From the NCBI GenBank assembly GCA_964619885.1, contig CAZUGA010000011.1:41156-105155 (forward strand): DNA of 64,000 bases, given 5' to 3'. Below the pieces are notes generated by a model. It was given only the letters and a program-made list of their open reading frames with translations. It searched no databases and was not told the DNA's origin. The stretch comes from CAZUGA01 sp964619885. GTDB lineage: Bacteria; Pseudomonadota; Gammaproteobacteria; Methylococcales; UBA1147. A program made the position numbers and the translations under genes. The number at the start of each line of letters is the position of its first letter. Position 1 is the stretch's first letter. Below, in pieces: positions 44,641-54,714 of this stretch.

Positions 44641-46242
44641 ATGGAAGCTAAGAAAGAGATAACCACACCACATTCAATAGCACTATTTCCAGGTGCTTTT
44701 CGGCCCCCGCACGCAAATCACTATGAAACGGTCGAAATGCTGTGCGCACGCCAGGACATCGACGAAGTTGTCGTAATTGTGACAAATCGATGTCGAAATT
44801 TGCCGGGAAGCTCAATGGTACTGGACGTGGATATCGCACTGAAGATTTGGTCCATTTATTTGGAGGGCCTCCCCAAGGCACGCGTAGAACTCGCCGTAAC
44901 CAGCGCTGTGAAGCATGCGCTCGGTTATTTCGAGCGGATAAATCCGGGAACCACTCTATTTTTTTGCGCTGGCGAACGTGATCTTAAACAAGGCGACGGA
45001 CGTTTCAAAAAAATCGAAAATTTGGCAAACAAGTACACGGTTAACGCTTTACTCATCCCCGGCAGCCCGAGTGTTGTTCCGTTTAGAGCAACCCAACTGA
45101 GAGAAATGCTCTTGGTCGGAGGCGAAAGCCGCAAGACTTTTATTTCCGCGCTTCCGCGTCACCTTAAACCTGTACAAAAAGAAGAAATCTGGTCAATCTG
45201 TCAACAAGGAATAAAACAGCGTTGCGTTGTCGTTCAGCAAAAAATCTTGGATCTCGCACTAAAAAAAGGATTGGGCAAAATAACTGAAATTCAAGTTGCG
45301 AAACCTGGAAAAACGGACCAAGTTTTTCGCGTCCAGTACGAACATGGACCCACTCATTTCGTCAAATATGCCCACGATACCGAAAAAGCAGCAGAGATCG
45401 GCAAAGCTTTGAGTCTCAAACCGAAAAAAAGATTGAAAACAGAACTCAATGCCATCAAGTGGATACGAGCAAACCAATTTAAGGGTATCGAGTTTCCCGA
45501 CGTCGTCAACTACGACCGAGAAACAAAAACTCTGATGTTGTCGGAAGTCTGTCCCGGCGGTCATTCGTTGCAAGATGAATTAGACCGAGGCTTGTTCGAC
45601 CCAAAAAAGGCAAGGCAAGCTAGCCGGTTTCTGGCTCAATGTAGTGCATCCACAATAGAAATGGAACCGCTTTGGGATGAAAAAGAAGCAGACCTTCTTC
45701 ATTGGCGTGCGATGCTCGCGTTAAGAACAACCGATATCGAATTAGCACAAGGTTCGGGGCAGAGCAGCCGCGACCTGGAAATCCTCATGCGCGAATCCGA
45801 TGACGCCAGGCGGAATCGGTTTGTGCATCTGGACTACTGTCCTAATAATATCTTGTTCCGAGGCGGAAGTATCGGGGTCATCGACTTTGAACTCAGCTCA
45901 AGCGAAGGCGATCCAGCTTACGACCTTGGCTTCTTTTTGAGTCACTACATTATTGCTGGTAGCCTGCATCCCTCTTCAAAATGTTCCTGCGAATCGGCGA
46001 TACAAGAAACGCTATGCGCGTACAGGGAAGAAGTCGGCGATTATTGGATCAGCCTGCCACGAGTTACCGCGTTCGCCGGGGCAAGCATTTTATACAACTT
46101 GTCAAAAGAACGTCCAGCAGCCACGTCGGACGCTAACAACAAATTGCTGCGCATAGCGACCTACCTGTTGGCCAAAAGTCTACACAGCAGCGGCGACAAA
46201 GAGCGAATTCTACTCGATGCCGTCACCGAAGAATTTTTGTAA
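44641..46242 (+). CDS. Nucleotidyltransferase-kinase fusion protein
   Basis: A 533-residue two-domain protein. Residues 12-165 form a cytidylyltransferase/NMNAT-like domain: GAFRPPHANH (18-27, the HxGH-like motif) and PFRATQLREM near 147, comparable with the ISxTxxR motif. Residues about 210-510 form an APH/choline-kinase-like domain with intact catalytic loop HLDYCPNN (His396, Asp398, Asn403) and DFE at 415-417. Together they could phosphorylate and then NDP-activate one small substrate for attachment to a glycan, but this is inference. Co-oriented with the barrel gene. Confidence 0.82.
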   Translation: MEAKKEITTPHSIALFPGAFRPPHANHYETVEMLCARQDIDEVVVIVTNRCRNLPGSSMVLDVDIALKIWSIYLEGLPKARVELAVTSAVKHALGYFERINPGTTLFFCAGERDLKQGDGRFKKIENLANKYTVNALLIPGSPSVVPFRATQLREMLLVGGESRKTFISALPRHLKPVQKEEIWSICQQGIKQRCVVVQQKILDLALKKGLGKITEIQVAKPGKTDQVFRVQYEHGPTHFVKYAHDTEKAAEIGKALSLKPKKRLKTELNAIKWIRANQFKGIEFPDVVNYDRETKTLMLSEVCPGGHSLQDELDRGLFDPKKARQASRFLAQCSASTIEMEPLWDEKEADLLHWRAMLALRTTDIELAQGSGQSSRDLEILMRESDDARRNRFVHLDYCPNNILFRGGSIGVIDFELSSSEGDPAYDLGFFLSHYIIAGSLHPSSKCSCESAIQETLCAYREEVGDYWISLPRVTAFAGASILYNLSKERPAATSDANNKLLRIATYLLAKSLHSSGDKERILLDAVTEEFL

Positions 46243-46712
46243 CATTCCATCGGTCCACTAATGTGGAAAATCCGCAACCGTATAAATCTTTCTAGCGTCG
46301 TGTGCCTACACATGAAAATATACGCACTTATGTATTGGACTACCCAACAGATGTCCATCTATACGCACGGTTCAACAAGTACCGCAAGGATTATCGACCG
46401 AGCGTTGGAATAGAGCTATCAGGTTTTAACGGTACGGCAAGTCTCTTCCACTCTTCTCAAGCTGCCCCGAATACCCATAATCGATGGGGAGCCGGCGATC
46501 CCCTTTGGCCATCATCTACCCGAAACCCGAAAAATCGTCGGAATCACTACTCTAGTGTTCTATTGAAACTCCAAAAATACCAATTTTTCATCCGAGAACG
46601 TCACATTTGACAACTTACAGGTCCTTCCGTACATTTCCAATTGATCAAAAAGGGCGTTTATTTTTCTTACGCTCCAGTGGCAAATACAGGGGTTCAGGTA
46701 CTGAAAGGGAAT
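46243..46712. other. Intergenic region between convergent genes
   Basis: A 470-bp gap between convergent genes. Plus-strand frames at 46302 and 46641 look random in composition. No hairpin with T-run, repeat or palindrome copy seen. Confidence 0.45.
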
Positions 46713-48122
46713 TCAATTTTCCTTTATTGCCGCATACGAAAGTTCAAAGACCTTATCAAGCCCTACGTCGTTAAAATGACCATCATCGTCCGAAGCGAAG
46801 ATGAATACTCTACCCATCTCAGTTTTTAGGGGATCGTTCAAGTCAATAAATTCCGCGGTACTCGATTGAAAATGGTCAGCTAGAAGTTGAGAGACCAACA
46901 CATGACGGCGATCATATTTGCGTAAACTGTTATTCGATGGATTACTAATTTCGTATTCTGAATAGAGGGTTAGTGGCGACGGCAGCAGAAAAAATATTGG
47001 GATGGCGCCTGAACTTTCTACAAGTGAAACGATATCATCGATTGCCTTTTTTACATACAACCATTTGATATCTTGATCATTGATTTCTGGTGGGGGCCAT
47101 AGGGAGTCATCAATAATTAATGTCTTATACGGCAGGCGGATCGTACGACTGTTAATTGGATCTGATTCGGAAAGCCCGCTTTGCTGATTGATTGAAATTG
47201 CTGGAACATCCATACCAAAATCGATGACTCCACTTCTCTCCCACAGATAGCCGGAAAGTCCTCGAATAACATTGATCACTAACGGAAGATATGGAATCTC
47301 TTTGGTTTCACCAATAACGTAGTCCGCATAGTTGCCATTTTTATTTAGGATATCGTGATAAGCTTCAGCATCTTGGAAATCGTTACCTATATACAAATAA
47401 GTCAATACATAATGGTGCTTTATTTTTCTCTCGACCACGTAGCGTTTGTAGACATCCCTATATTGTTGGGGTGCAAAACCCTCCATGCCAAGATTGATTG
47501 CCGAATAACCAATTTTTCTAAACCTATCCGCTAGATCTTGCTTGGCATCGAGCGCAAATAGCATTGAATCCCCTAGAAACACAATGTCATAATTATCGGC
47601 ATTGTGGGCTGGATTTCTAAACCCTTCTTCGTCAATATGAACGTTTGGTCGCCGCAATTCTCCATAAGTCATTTGTCGAGACGGTGGGTAGTGGAAAACC
47701 ATATCTTGCCCGGTATAGTATCCCCACTTATGGGCGACTGCGATCCGAATTTCCTCGATTGTACTTTTAGGCAAATAGATCATTAGCGGACCTGGGACCA
47801 ATTCCGGTTTTAGCCGAAACACTACTTCAAATACAACCAACGTTAGTACGACCAAATATGCCAAGTAGTTATTAATATTTTGCAGTTTTGTACGCGTCAA
47901 TGAAAGTACCAGGTACGCCGAGAGAAACAACAATGCGACAAGCAGTGCAAAGCGCTCCCAAGACCAGATAAAAATTGTTGGACGCGAAGAGTGATGAGAA
48001 ATATTAACGAAAAGACAGTATACGACCACGCATAATACAAAAAGCGTTAGCATCATTCTTAAACGAATATGATTCGTTCCGATCGAATTTTTCATATGAC
48101 ACGCCGTATTTTTTGCTGCCAT
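46713..48122 (-). CDS. Membrane-anchored SGNH hydrolase-like protein
   Basis: A 469-residue protein with three or four N-terminal transmembrane helices (about 19-115) and a periplasmic SGNH domain: VFLGDSMLF (nucleophile Ser) near 180, NLGMEG near 207, YIGNDFQD near 240, and DDGHFND near 452 giving the Asp-x-x-His pair. Such proteins O-acetylate or deacetylate surface glycans or lipids. It does not share TPRs with the other SGNH protein at 33963. ATG 48122 opens the frame; ATG 48095 is an alternative. Confidence 0.8.
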   Translation of the reverse strand: MAAKNTACHMKNSIGTNHIRLRMMLTLFVLCVVVYCLFVNISHHSSRPTIFIWSWERFALLVALLFLSAYLVLSLTRTKLQNINNYLAYLVVLTLVVFEVVFRLKPELVPGPLMIYLPKSTIEEIRIAVAHKWGYYTGQDMVFHYPPSRQMTYGELRRPNVHIDEEGFRNPAHNADNYDIVFLGDSMLFALDAKQDLADRFRKIGYSAINLGMEGFAPQQYRDVYKRYVVERKIKHHYVLTYLYIGNDFQDAEAYHDILNKNGNYADYVIGETKEIPYLPLVINVIRGLSGYLWERSGVIDFGMDVPAISINQQSGLSESDPINSRTIRLPYKTLIIDDSLWPPPEINDQDIKWLYVKKAIDDIVSLVESSGAIPIFFLLPSPLTLYSEYEISNPSNNSLRKYDRRHVLVSQLLADHFQSSTAEFIDLNDPLKTEMGRVFIFASDDDGHFNDVGLDKVFELSYAAIKEN

Positions 48123-48389
48123 TATTGTACTTATTTTTCAGGCGATGTCTGTAAACAAAAATTCAATAGGATAAATTTGAACAACTTGGCTAGCATAAGG
48201 ACCAGCAACGGCGAGATTGAGAGTCAAACGCTATCGAAATTCTTTGCGTTGTATTGCAGCAAACATTGTGAGATCGCGCCTAGAATTGTAGTCTACGTCG
48301 CTAGACCCAACCCCACATCCTGCATTGATATTTCCGTTATAGACCTGAACCTGGAATGACTAGCTAGCTTATTCAAGATTGTTAAACGA

Positions 48390-48833
48390 TTACAATCCGC
48401 TGTTTGTTTCTCTAAAAATATAGGCAAACAAGTCAAATGAGTCTTGTTGTGGAATCAAACTGACCCGATAGTCAAAATCGAATAACGTAGGTATGCTTTC
48501 GATCCCTGAATTTCGTCTATCGAGTGAATTGAACGAAAACTGAATACGACAAAGCCTCTTTCGACATTCCGATATAATATATGCACTGTGATCTTGCACT
48601 TTGTCTGCAAGTATCATTTCCATTTCGCTAGCCCAAACTTCATCTCTTGATTCTTGATACAGCGTCGCTTCCAATTCTTGCGTATCTCGAATATCGTGTT
48701 CCCTTAGCAATTGAGATCGTCCCGAATATGATAGATTGTCAACGTCATCGATTGGACTATCGTCGTTAATTTCGACATCATCCGACGTACTGTCCTCTAG
48801 AGATTCAATGCGCGTTTGTAGAGACCAAATCAT
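48390..48833 (-). CDS. Hypothetical protein with paired cysteine motif
   Basis: A 147-residue protein, unknown. The N-terminus (MIWSLQTRIESLEDS) may form a short coiled coil, followed by a strongly acidic stretch (about 15-35), and a C-terminal part with ISECRKRLCRIQFSF, a C-R-x3-C-R pattern. No signal peptide is seen, and the frame is open upstream without another usable start. It is on the same strand as the SGNH gene, 267 bp upstream of it. Confidence 0.55.
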   Translation of the reverse strand: MIWSLQTRIESLEDSTSDDVEINDDSPIDDVDNLSYSGRSQLLREHDIRDTQELEATLYQESRDEVWASEMEMILADKVQDHSAYIISECRKRLCRIQFSFNSLDRRNSGIESIPTLFDFDYRVSLIPQQDSFDLFAYIFRETNSGL

Positions 48834-49203
48834 GCGTCTTAGTTCAATATTTTCTCGACCAAGTTTTATGATGCAAAGAATTTATGTCTACGTGACCTGA
48901 CGATTCTGCTCGTGGAACTGGCACTGAGCCCAATAGTTTAGAACTAGTAGAGGGTCGGGCAACGATTCGTGCGATAAACAGCCACATAGAGCAATGGATG
49001 GTCTCAAGTGGGCCGAGGTATCGTGTATTCCATTGGCTTGACTTCTCGTTCCATGTTCATGACGTAAGAACCAAAGCGATTGATGTTTCCCTTGCGAAAG
49101 GGGTTTAGCTTCGCAGGATGTCGTCGTCAATCGAGTATCCTTGGTACATCGGTTCACCAAGCGTTTTGGTCATCTAGCAAAAAAAAAAACGAAACCGGAT
49201 TTA
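48834..49203. other. Intergenic stretch
   Basis: About 370 bp between the hypothetical gene and the deacetylase gene. A minus-strand frame (48888-49160) has an improbable composition. A run of eleven A residues near 49181 is the only simple feature; nothing else is recognised. Confidence 0.4.
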
Positions 49204-49941
49204 TCAGAATACACGTAGATCCCTCATAGACACACATTCCACGTTCGAACTGGAATCCAATAATGCCAATAGTTCACTCAGCGCCGCCCGTTCTTTTTGA
49301 TCCATGTGCTCGTGGTGAAGCATTACACCTATAGCTGACTTTTCCCAGATCGCGGAAGCAATAAGCTTGCCGATTTCAATCGGTTGGAGCCGCATACCAC
49401 GCTTCTTTTTAAACCAATCAACATTAACAGGCAGTTCGACCAAACGGCCGGTGTTCAATGGTATTGCGGTCTCATCCCGCGAAATCGAAGCAAACTCTAA
49501 ATCGATTAACACCTCGACCGTGTCTTGAGTACAGCGATTCCACGGTGGGGTAAAAATCTGGTCAACGCCGTATCCAAAATAATCACAAAGCTGGCATTGC
49601 CCCATCCATATGTCAAACTTCTGCTGTTCGTATGATCGATAGCTGCCGAATTCACACTTACGACCTTCATTTTGATGATTTAGATGTCGAAATCCGTGCT
49701 GGTGAATTCCGATACGTTGCTCGCTGGCTTCAATTCGGTTTCGAAGTAACGCCGCACTTTGGGCATCAAAGGCTTGAGGAATAGCAGCAAGATCTAACGG
49801 CATAGCGAACGCCGAAAAGCAATCCATCAGCTTGAAAAGCCGATCATCATGCCAGCCCGCATCGTCATCGCGGAAGAAAAACCTGACTTGCGACCTGATA
49901 TTTCTAAGCGCAACCTCGACCGACTCAAGCCATTGTTCCAC
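49204..49941 (-). CDS. Polysaccharide deacetylase-like (NodB fold) protein
   Basis: A 245-residue protein with the CE4/NodB fold: FFFRDDDAGW near 22 (motif 1 Asp residues), IGIHQHGFRHLNHQ near 77 (metal-binding His motif), and IFTPPWNRCTQDT near 128 (the R/P-x-x-W-like motif). It probably removes N-acetyl groups from a glycan made by neighbouring enzymes. No signal peptide is visible, so it may work in the cytoplasm on a lipid-linked intermediate. It overlaps the glycosyltransferase gene upstream by 17 bp. Confidence 0.8.
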   Translation of the reverse strand: MEQWLESVEVALRNIRSQVRFFFRDDDAGWHDDRLFKLMDCFSAFAMPLDLAAIPQAFDAQSAALLRNRIEASEQRIGIHQHGFRHLNHQNEGRKCEFGSYRSYEQQKFDIWMGQCQLCDYFGYGVDQIFTPPWNRCTQDTVEVLIDLEFASISRDETAIPLNTGRLVELPVNVDWFKKKRGMRLQPIEIGKLIASAIWEKSAIGVMLHHEHMDQKERAALSELLALLDSSSNVECVSMRDLRVF

Positions 49942-51130
49942 TTGTTACCTCTTCAGCTTCTGTTTTTCTCGCTTCCGCCAACTGAATAATCACATTCCGT
50001 GTTTGCTTGCAGCCATCCATATCAAACCCATGACGACGATTTGTGGACGAACACAATGCTTCGAGTTGCGTGATCATGTTATCAGGGTTTAGCTCGGATT
50101 CCTCCAAGATTCTAACCATCCCCAACCCCGCGAGTTTTTCCGCACGCTTAGACTGCTCGTTCTCCTGACCTTCAGAGTACGGAATCACCAGCGCCGGTAC
50201 TTGAGCCTGCAGCAAATCCATGACCGTGTTATATCCGCATTGGCTGATCGATACTTTCGCGTTCTTCAATAAATGTCTCAAATTGGGCACCGATCGATAA
50301 AGAGTTAACCCCGGTCTTTTGCGAGCAAACCGGGTGAGCGACAGCCAGTCGATTTCGGGAAGAAACGGACCCGCGACGATGGTCATCGAGGCGTTGAGTT
50401 TGCCGCACAAACGCGGTTGAGCTTCTACAGCCGCGTGTAAGAGTCCGGTTCCTACAATTCCGCCGCCTGCCGAAACGACTATTCCCGGTTGTGAATCAAT
50501 GTTGGAATTACCGTTATCCGTATCATCAGCTAAGGCAAATCCAGTATAAAATAGAGGCGTTTTCAATGGACGGCTGGGGCGAAAAGATTCATCCAGTTTC
50601 GCGAATTTAGGATCTGTATGGACCAATACCGCATCGAAATATCGATCCGTCAACCAACGCGCCCGATCGTCAAAGTATTGTTGATCATCTCTACCATCAA
50701 CGAGTATGTCTCGAAGGCTGCAAACAACCAGTGGTTTTGGATCCGAACGTTTCGCCGCACGCAATAGAGGCAGTAATTCGAAGGCAAATTTTTTGCGGCC
50801 AAATGGAAAGAGTTCAATCAGCACAACAGCAGGCTGCAATCGAAGATAAGTATCCATGATCATTTTACGTCGACGGTTCTTTGCCTCGGCGACGTCGCAT
50901 CCCTGAACCCGAGTTACTAATTTTCCATCGGCCTCCATCCCCAATGGCGGCAAATCTATAAACTCGATATTGGACGGCCGCAGAATAGCGTCTGGAAACC
51001 TCCCGCCATTTAAAAACACAACCCTAAAATATTGCGCGAGCGGTTCTACGACGGCAATGGACCGGCGCAAATGCCCTATACCAACAGAATGTTGGCAATA
51101 GAGCAGTAAAACAGGCAAGTCATCTTCCAT
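49925..51130 (-). CDS. MurG/GT28-like glycosyltransferase
   Basis: A 401-residue GT-B glycosyltransferase from ATG 51130. The N-terminal motif LLLYCQHSVGIGHLRRSIAVVEPL is typical of predicted GT28-like enzymes, and the C-terminal domain has VSAGGGIVGTGLL and SQCGYNTVMDLLQAQVPALVIPYSEGQENEQSKRAEKL, the sugar-nucleotide-binding segment. It resembles the protein at 57239 in arrangement. It overlaps the deacetylase gene and lies 66 bp after the phosphotransferase gene, within a seven-gene run. Confidence 0.85.
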   Translation of the reverse strand: MEDDLPVLLLYCQHSVGIGHLRRSIAVVEPLAQYFRVVFLNGGRFPDAILRPSNIEFIDLPPLGMEADGKLVTRVQGCDVAEAKNRRRKMIMDTYLRLQPAVVLIELFPFGRKKFAFELLPLLRAAKRSDPKPLVVCSLRDILVDGRDDQQYFDDRARWLTDRYFDAVLVHTDPKFAKLDESFRPSRPLKTPLFYTGFALADDTDNGNSNIDSQPGIVVSAGGGIVGTGLLHAAVEAQPRLCGKLNASMTIVAGPFLPEIDWLSLTRFARKRPGLTLYRSVPNLRHLLKNAKVSISQCGYNTVMDLLQAQVPALVIPYSEGQENEQSKRAEKLAGLGMVRILEESELNPDNMITQLEALCSSTNRRHGFDMDGCKQTRNVIIQLAEARKTEAEEVTSGTMA

Positions 51131-51196
51131 TACCGGCCCCGGCCCCAACCACTAAGTGCAGTTCATAGCGTACAAACATATTTCACATACCATCAG

Positions 51197-52627
51197 TTAA
51201 CTGGCCTCTGCGCAAACAACTTTACAATCACGCGGGAGCCAACTTGGACAAAATTTGGGATCGAGAAGACATTCAGCTGTACCGACCAGATCATCTAAAA
51301 TTTCCATACGACCTGGCTTTAATCGCGTGAATCCGCGATAAAGTCGCTGGTAGATCAACGCTGCAGCAATATGCCAACGCAAGCGCGTTTCAGAAATTGG
51401 CCACGGTACGCTGTCGCCATAACCCACGAGAAAGCTTTTAATTGTGGGATCCACGAGCTCGGCGGGGATATCCGTCACTAGGCTGAGATTGATGATCATC
51501 GCGACGAAACTACCGATCTCTTGCAGAGGGTCTCCCCAATTCAAGTTATCCAAATCGATCAGGTAAACCCCATCGTTGTGACATAGAATGTTTTTAAGGT
51601 GAAGATCGCCATGCAGCACTGCCCGTTGCTCGCATTCGATAGTCGGTAGCAATCCGAGCAGGCTCTCGATTAGGCGATCAACCTTCAGTCGGTAGGGAGG
51701 ATCGAATACACGCAATAAACACCCAACTTTATTTAATTCCCGACTCAGTTCTGAGGAACCGTATTCAATGCAACCCTCAATTCGCTGTTGGTGAAGACAC
51801 GCAATCTGTTGCGCGGCTTGCGCGATATTTTCCAGTAATGTTGCGCCGTCAGCGGTAAATTCCGATAACAGCACACCGGGCACGCTATGCTGCCATAACA
51901 TTTTAAGCTGAGGTTGATAGGTCAATGGCTCGGGGATTCGCAGTCTCTCCTCACGACATGCTGGACTGTCCCACAATTGGCGCATCAAAGAATAGGTTCG
52001 TTCGCCATCATCGTTGTAGTAGGTCTTGCCATACAACAGCAAGTCGCGGCGTGCTCCTGACGATTGATGCACCATCTTAAATTTCGCTCGAACCGTACAC
52101 GTGTGTTCAGGAATGTAGCGGATGATTTCTGGCCGACATTCGTCAACCATCCAATCAATTCCAAAACGTTTTGAAATCAGTTCGGGTAAATCGGTCTGTC
52201 CCAGGAACTGGCTATTGTCTACTTTATCCAGATGATGCAGCTTACGGTCGTACGGAAAAACCCAGGCAACTGTATCCAATTCGGGAATATGCAATACGGA
52301 TTTTTTTAGATCGTGACCATCCACCAGCCCCTGACAGGCTTTGCCGTAGCGTGTTATTGCGCCACCCGCTTCGAAGCATCTAGCGTATATCCGTTGCTCC
52401 GAACGATAACCGATCACGGTACTCTCAACGATTAACCGATAGCATACCTGGCAGTTTTTTGCCGGTTTGTATTTGATGCGCTCGATGTAACATTGCGAGA
52501 TGGTTTGTGACCCATCAGAAAACAGCTGGCGTTGAAACACGGATCGCATCTTGTCCACGTCAATCAACACCGGTAAATGTTGCAATGTCTTGTCTGAAGG
52601 AATCATTACAAATTTTCGGTTTTGCAA
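51197..52627 (-). CDS. APH-family phosphotransferase
   Basis: A 476-residue cytoplasmic phosphotransferase of the aminoglycoside/choline kinase fold. The catalytic loop LHGDLHLKN is intact, followed by LIDLDNLNWGDPLQEIGSF with the metal-binding DLD. It is intact where the paralog at 39229-40425 is broken. The substrate is probably a sugar or lipid-linked intermediate; resistance to an antibiotic is unlikely in this setting. Its start overlaps the end of the heparinase-like gene by 22 bp. Confidence 0.83.
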   Translation of the reverse strand: MQNRKFVMIPSDKTLQHLPVLIDVDKMRSVFQRQLFSDGSQTISQCYIERIKYKPAKNCQVCYRLIVESTVIGYRSEQRIYARCFEAGGAITRYGKACQGLVDGHDLKKSVLHIPELDTVAWVFPYDRKLHHLDKVDNSQFLGQTDLPELISKRFGIDWMVDECRPEIIRYIPEHTCTVRAKFKMVHQSSGARRDLLLYGKTYYNDDGERTYSLMRQLWDSPACREERLRIPEPLTYQPQLKMLWQHSVPGVLLSEFTADGATLLENIAQAAQQIACLHQQRIEGCIEYGSSELSRELNKVGCLLRVFDPPYRLKVDRLIESLLGLLPTIECEQRAVLHGDLHLKNILCHNDGVYLIDLDNLNWGDPLQEIGSFVAMIINLSLVTDIPAELVDPTIKSFLVGYGDSVPWPISETRLRWHIAAALIYQRLYRGFTRLKPGRMEILDDLVGTAECLLDPKFCPSWLPRDCKVVCAEAS

Positions 52628-54714
52628 TGTGCCTGTTGGTCAATCTCTATAGTGCTTCCCGGTGCTGAGAAACAACACAGTGGATCTCCGTTACGTCCAA
52701 GCCGCAAAAAACAAAAAGTGCCGTCGAAATGATAATTGCTGATTCGCCATTTTCGTGGAACACCATCATGAGATATAAAAAAATAATCGGTGACACGACG
52801 GTTCCCGGATTCGATGCTGAGCGAAAATGCCACAGCGTCCGATGATGGACTTTGGTCGTGGCCTATTTCGGCATCCAAAATTTCGACGCGAAACCGAGGG
52901 CTCGTATTTTTGAAGGGATACAGTAGCGTATTAAATGCAACGCATTTATCCATACACCCAATATTGACTATCGGCGCATCGTTTCTTACACCATAACTCG
53001 GAGAGACGTAACCCGATTCTACGGCCACGTCGATTCCATTTTTGCCTTTGTACGGTAGAACCATCGCAAGATTTGATGATTCTATTGTAATCGATTGCCT
53101 ATCCCGCCGAACCGGCGGAAGGTTAGTGGACTGCGGAGAGAGATGATAGTGTAAACGATACTCGTGTGCGTTAGTATCGCGCAGACGATCGGATACCAAC
53201 CAATACTCGCCCTGCACAAAAAAAATCAACCTTTCGTGGGTCGCGGTATATTGCGGACTGCGTGCAATCCCCTGCAATAGATCGAAACCGTCGTTGCTGA
53301 CAAAACTCTGCAACTTAGCCATAGGGCAATCGCCGTGAATCTTATATTTCCCCAATCGGGCGTTGTATCGATAATCCACCTGATTTTTGCCGTCTACGGT
53401 AACTGTGTTGTGGTAGCGTGTGGACCGAAACATAGCGCGCCAGTTGGTATCACCGGATTCGTCGTAAGTGTAACGCCCTGGATCGACGATCAAACTACGT
53501 CCGTAGGCCGCCATTTCAATATTCAATAGGTCAAAATGGCCATGATTGCCCGCACCTAGCGGACCACAATCGAACACCAGATAGCGTGCATCCTGATACG
53601 CTTCCCGATCGCGGGCCCACGAGCTTCTCAACACAGAATAACCACTCTGCGTAAAACTTCTGGATCGTTGCCGCGGAGGGACGCCAGATTTCCCGCGAGA
53701 ACCAACGAAAATCAGGTGTTCATCTGCATATAACTTTGCCCCCAATAACATCCAATCCAAAAAGCTGCGTGTATCGCCATCGCTCAGAGAAGGTATGTTA
53801 CCGTCCGGTTTATGCACATATAACGAAAAATTCAACGCCCTTTTTACCGCCTGGTCAAAGCGTTTCTCCATGCTGATATTGTTGGCAACCGCCAAGCGTT
53901 TGACCGCCAGGAAATTTTTCAACACGATGTGGTGGTAAAAAGTGGAAAGCTCACAATGCACGCCGTCCGGTAATATATCGGTCGCGGCATTGTCAGCCAA
54001 TGCGCCTATCGAAAACTCCAACCAGCGGTCCGAACCGCGCAGTTCCGGAAACCAGACCGCTGCCAGAAAAATCGCGTACATCTCCAGCGTTCGATGGTTG
54101 CGCGCGGGCGTTAGATGATCGATTAAGAACTCAACTTGTTCGCTTAACGACGCCAGGAATCGAGTCAAGAACGTCGAAGAAACGTCACTGTGTGGATTGC
54201 CTGTCACCAAATAATAAAAGGAATAAATCCAGTTCTGGACGCGTCGGCCAGTGACATCGCTGGCAATAAAACCCGGCTCGGTCTGCTCGATCCACGAATC
54301 AATCAATTCAACCCATTTTTCGAGAAATTCGACATTACCGGTTTCCCGGTATCGATTCCCCAATCCGACTAGGTAGTAGCCCTTGTGTAAAAAAATCAGC
54401 CATTCGATATCGCTGCTGGGATTCTTTCTCCAGTCGATTTTGGATCCCAAATCGTGAAGCTCGTCGTTAAACGTAAAACGATTGCTTAACACGTCATCGA
54501 TAAACGCTGGCTCGACTTGATCCGCCTCGTGGACCGGAAACAACTCGATGGATTGTCTATTTTTGAAATGGGCTAGTAATTTTTGACCGGAATAACGGTC
54601 GAAGGGTGCCTTAAACGTCGATAGGGCTGTGATCGACGCAGCTGGAATGTTATCCGCCGATGGGCTCTTACGAATGAGCACGAATGACCTCTCTATCAGC
54701 TGTCTTCGTGACAC
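52606..54714 (-). CDS. Heparinase II/III-family protein
   Basis: A 702-residue protein with an alpha-toroid N-terminal region (about 60-340, including PARNHRTLEMYAIFLAAVWFPEL and DGVHCELSTFYHHIVLKNF) and a C-terminal beta-sheet heparinase II/III domain (about 370-690; GNHGHFDLLNIEMAAYGRSLIVDPG and STRYHNTVTVDG). Family members cleave uronic-acid glycans or act in making them. It lacks a signal peptide. GTG 54714 starts the frame; GTG 54681 is an alternative that reduces the overlap with the preceding glycosyltransferase. Confidence 0.85.
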   Translation of the reverse strand: MSRRQLIERSFVLIRKSPSADNIPAASITALSTFKAPFDRYSGQKLLAHFKNRQSIELFPVHEADQVEPAFIDDVLSNRFTFNDELHDLGSKIDWRKNPSSDIEWLIFLHKGYYLVGLGNRYRETGNVEFLEKWVELIDSWIEQTEPGFIASDVTGRRVQNWIYSFYYLVTGNPHSDVSSTFLTRFLASLSEQVEFLIDHLTPARNHRTLEMYAIFLAAVWFPELRGSDRWLEFSIGALADNAATDILPDGVHCELSTFYHHIVLKNFLAVKRLAVANNISMEKRFDQAVKRALNFSLYVHKPDGNIPSLSDGDTRSFLDWMLLGAKLYADEHLIFVGSRGKSGVPPRQRSRSFTQSGYSVLRSSWARDREAYQDARYLVFDCGPLGAGNHGHFDLLNIEMAAYGRSLIVDPGRYTYDESGDTNWRAMFRSTRYHNTVTVDGKNQVDYRYNARLGKYKIHGDCPMAKLQSFVSNDGFDLLQGIARSPQYTATHERLIFFVQGEYWLVSDRLRDTNAHEYRLHYHLSPQSTNLPPVRRDRQSITIESSNLAMVLPYKGKNGIDVAVESGYVSPSYGVRNDAPIVNIGCMDKCVAFNTLLYPFKNTSPRFRVEILDAEIGHDQSPSSDAVAFSLSIESGNRRVTDYFFISHDGVPRKWRISNYHFDGTFCFLRLGRNGDPLCCFSAPGSTIEIDQQAHCKTENL

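Noticed and set aside
46302..46829. Two plus-strand frames (46302-46610 and 46641-46829)
   Set aside because: Random-looking composition; the second overlaps the end of the SGNH gene.
48888..49160. 90-codon minus-strand frame
   Set aside because: Rich in unusual residues with no domain or ribosome binding site; treated as noncoding.
51197..52627. Aminoglycoside resistance gene
   Set aside because: The fold is shared with many sugar and choline kinases, and the gene overlaps glycan-assembly genes.
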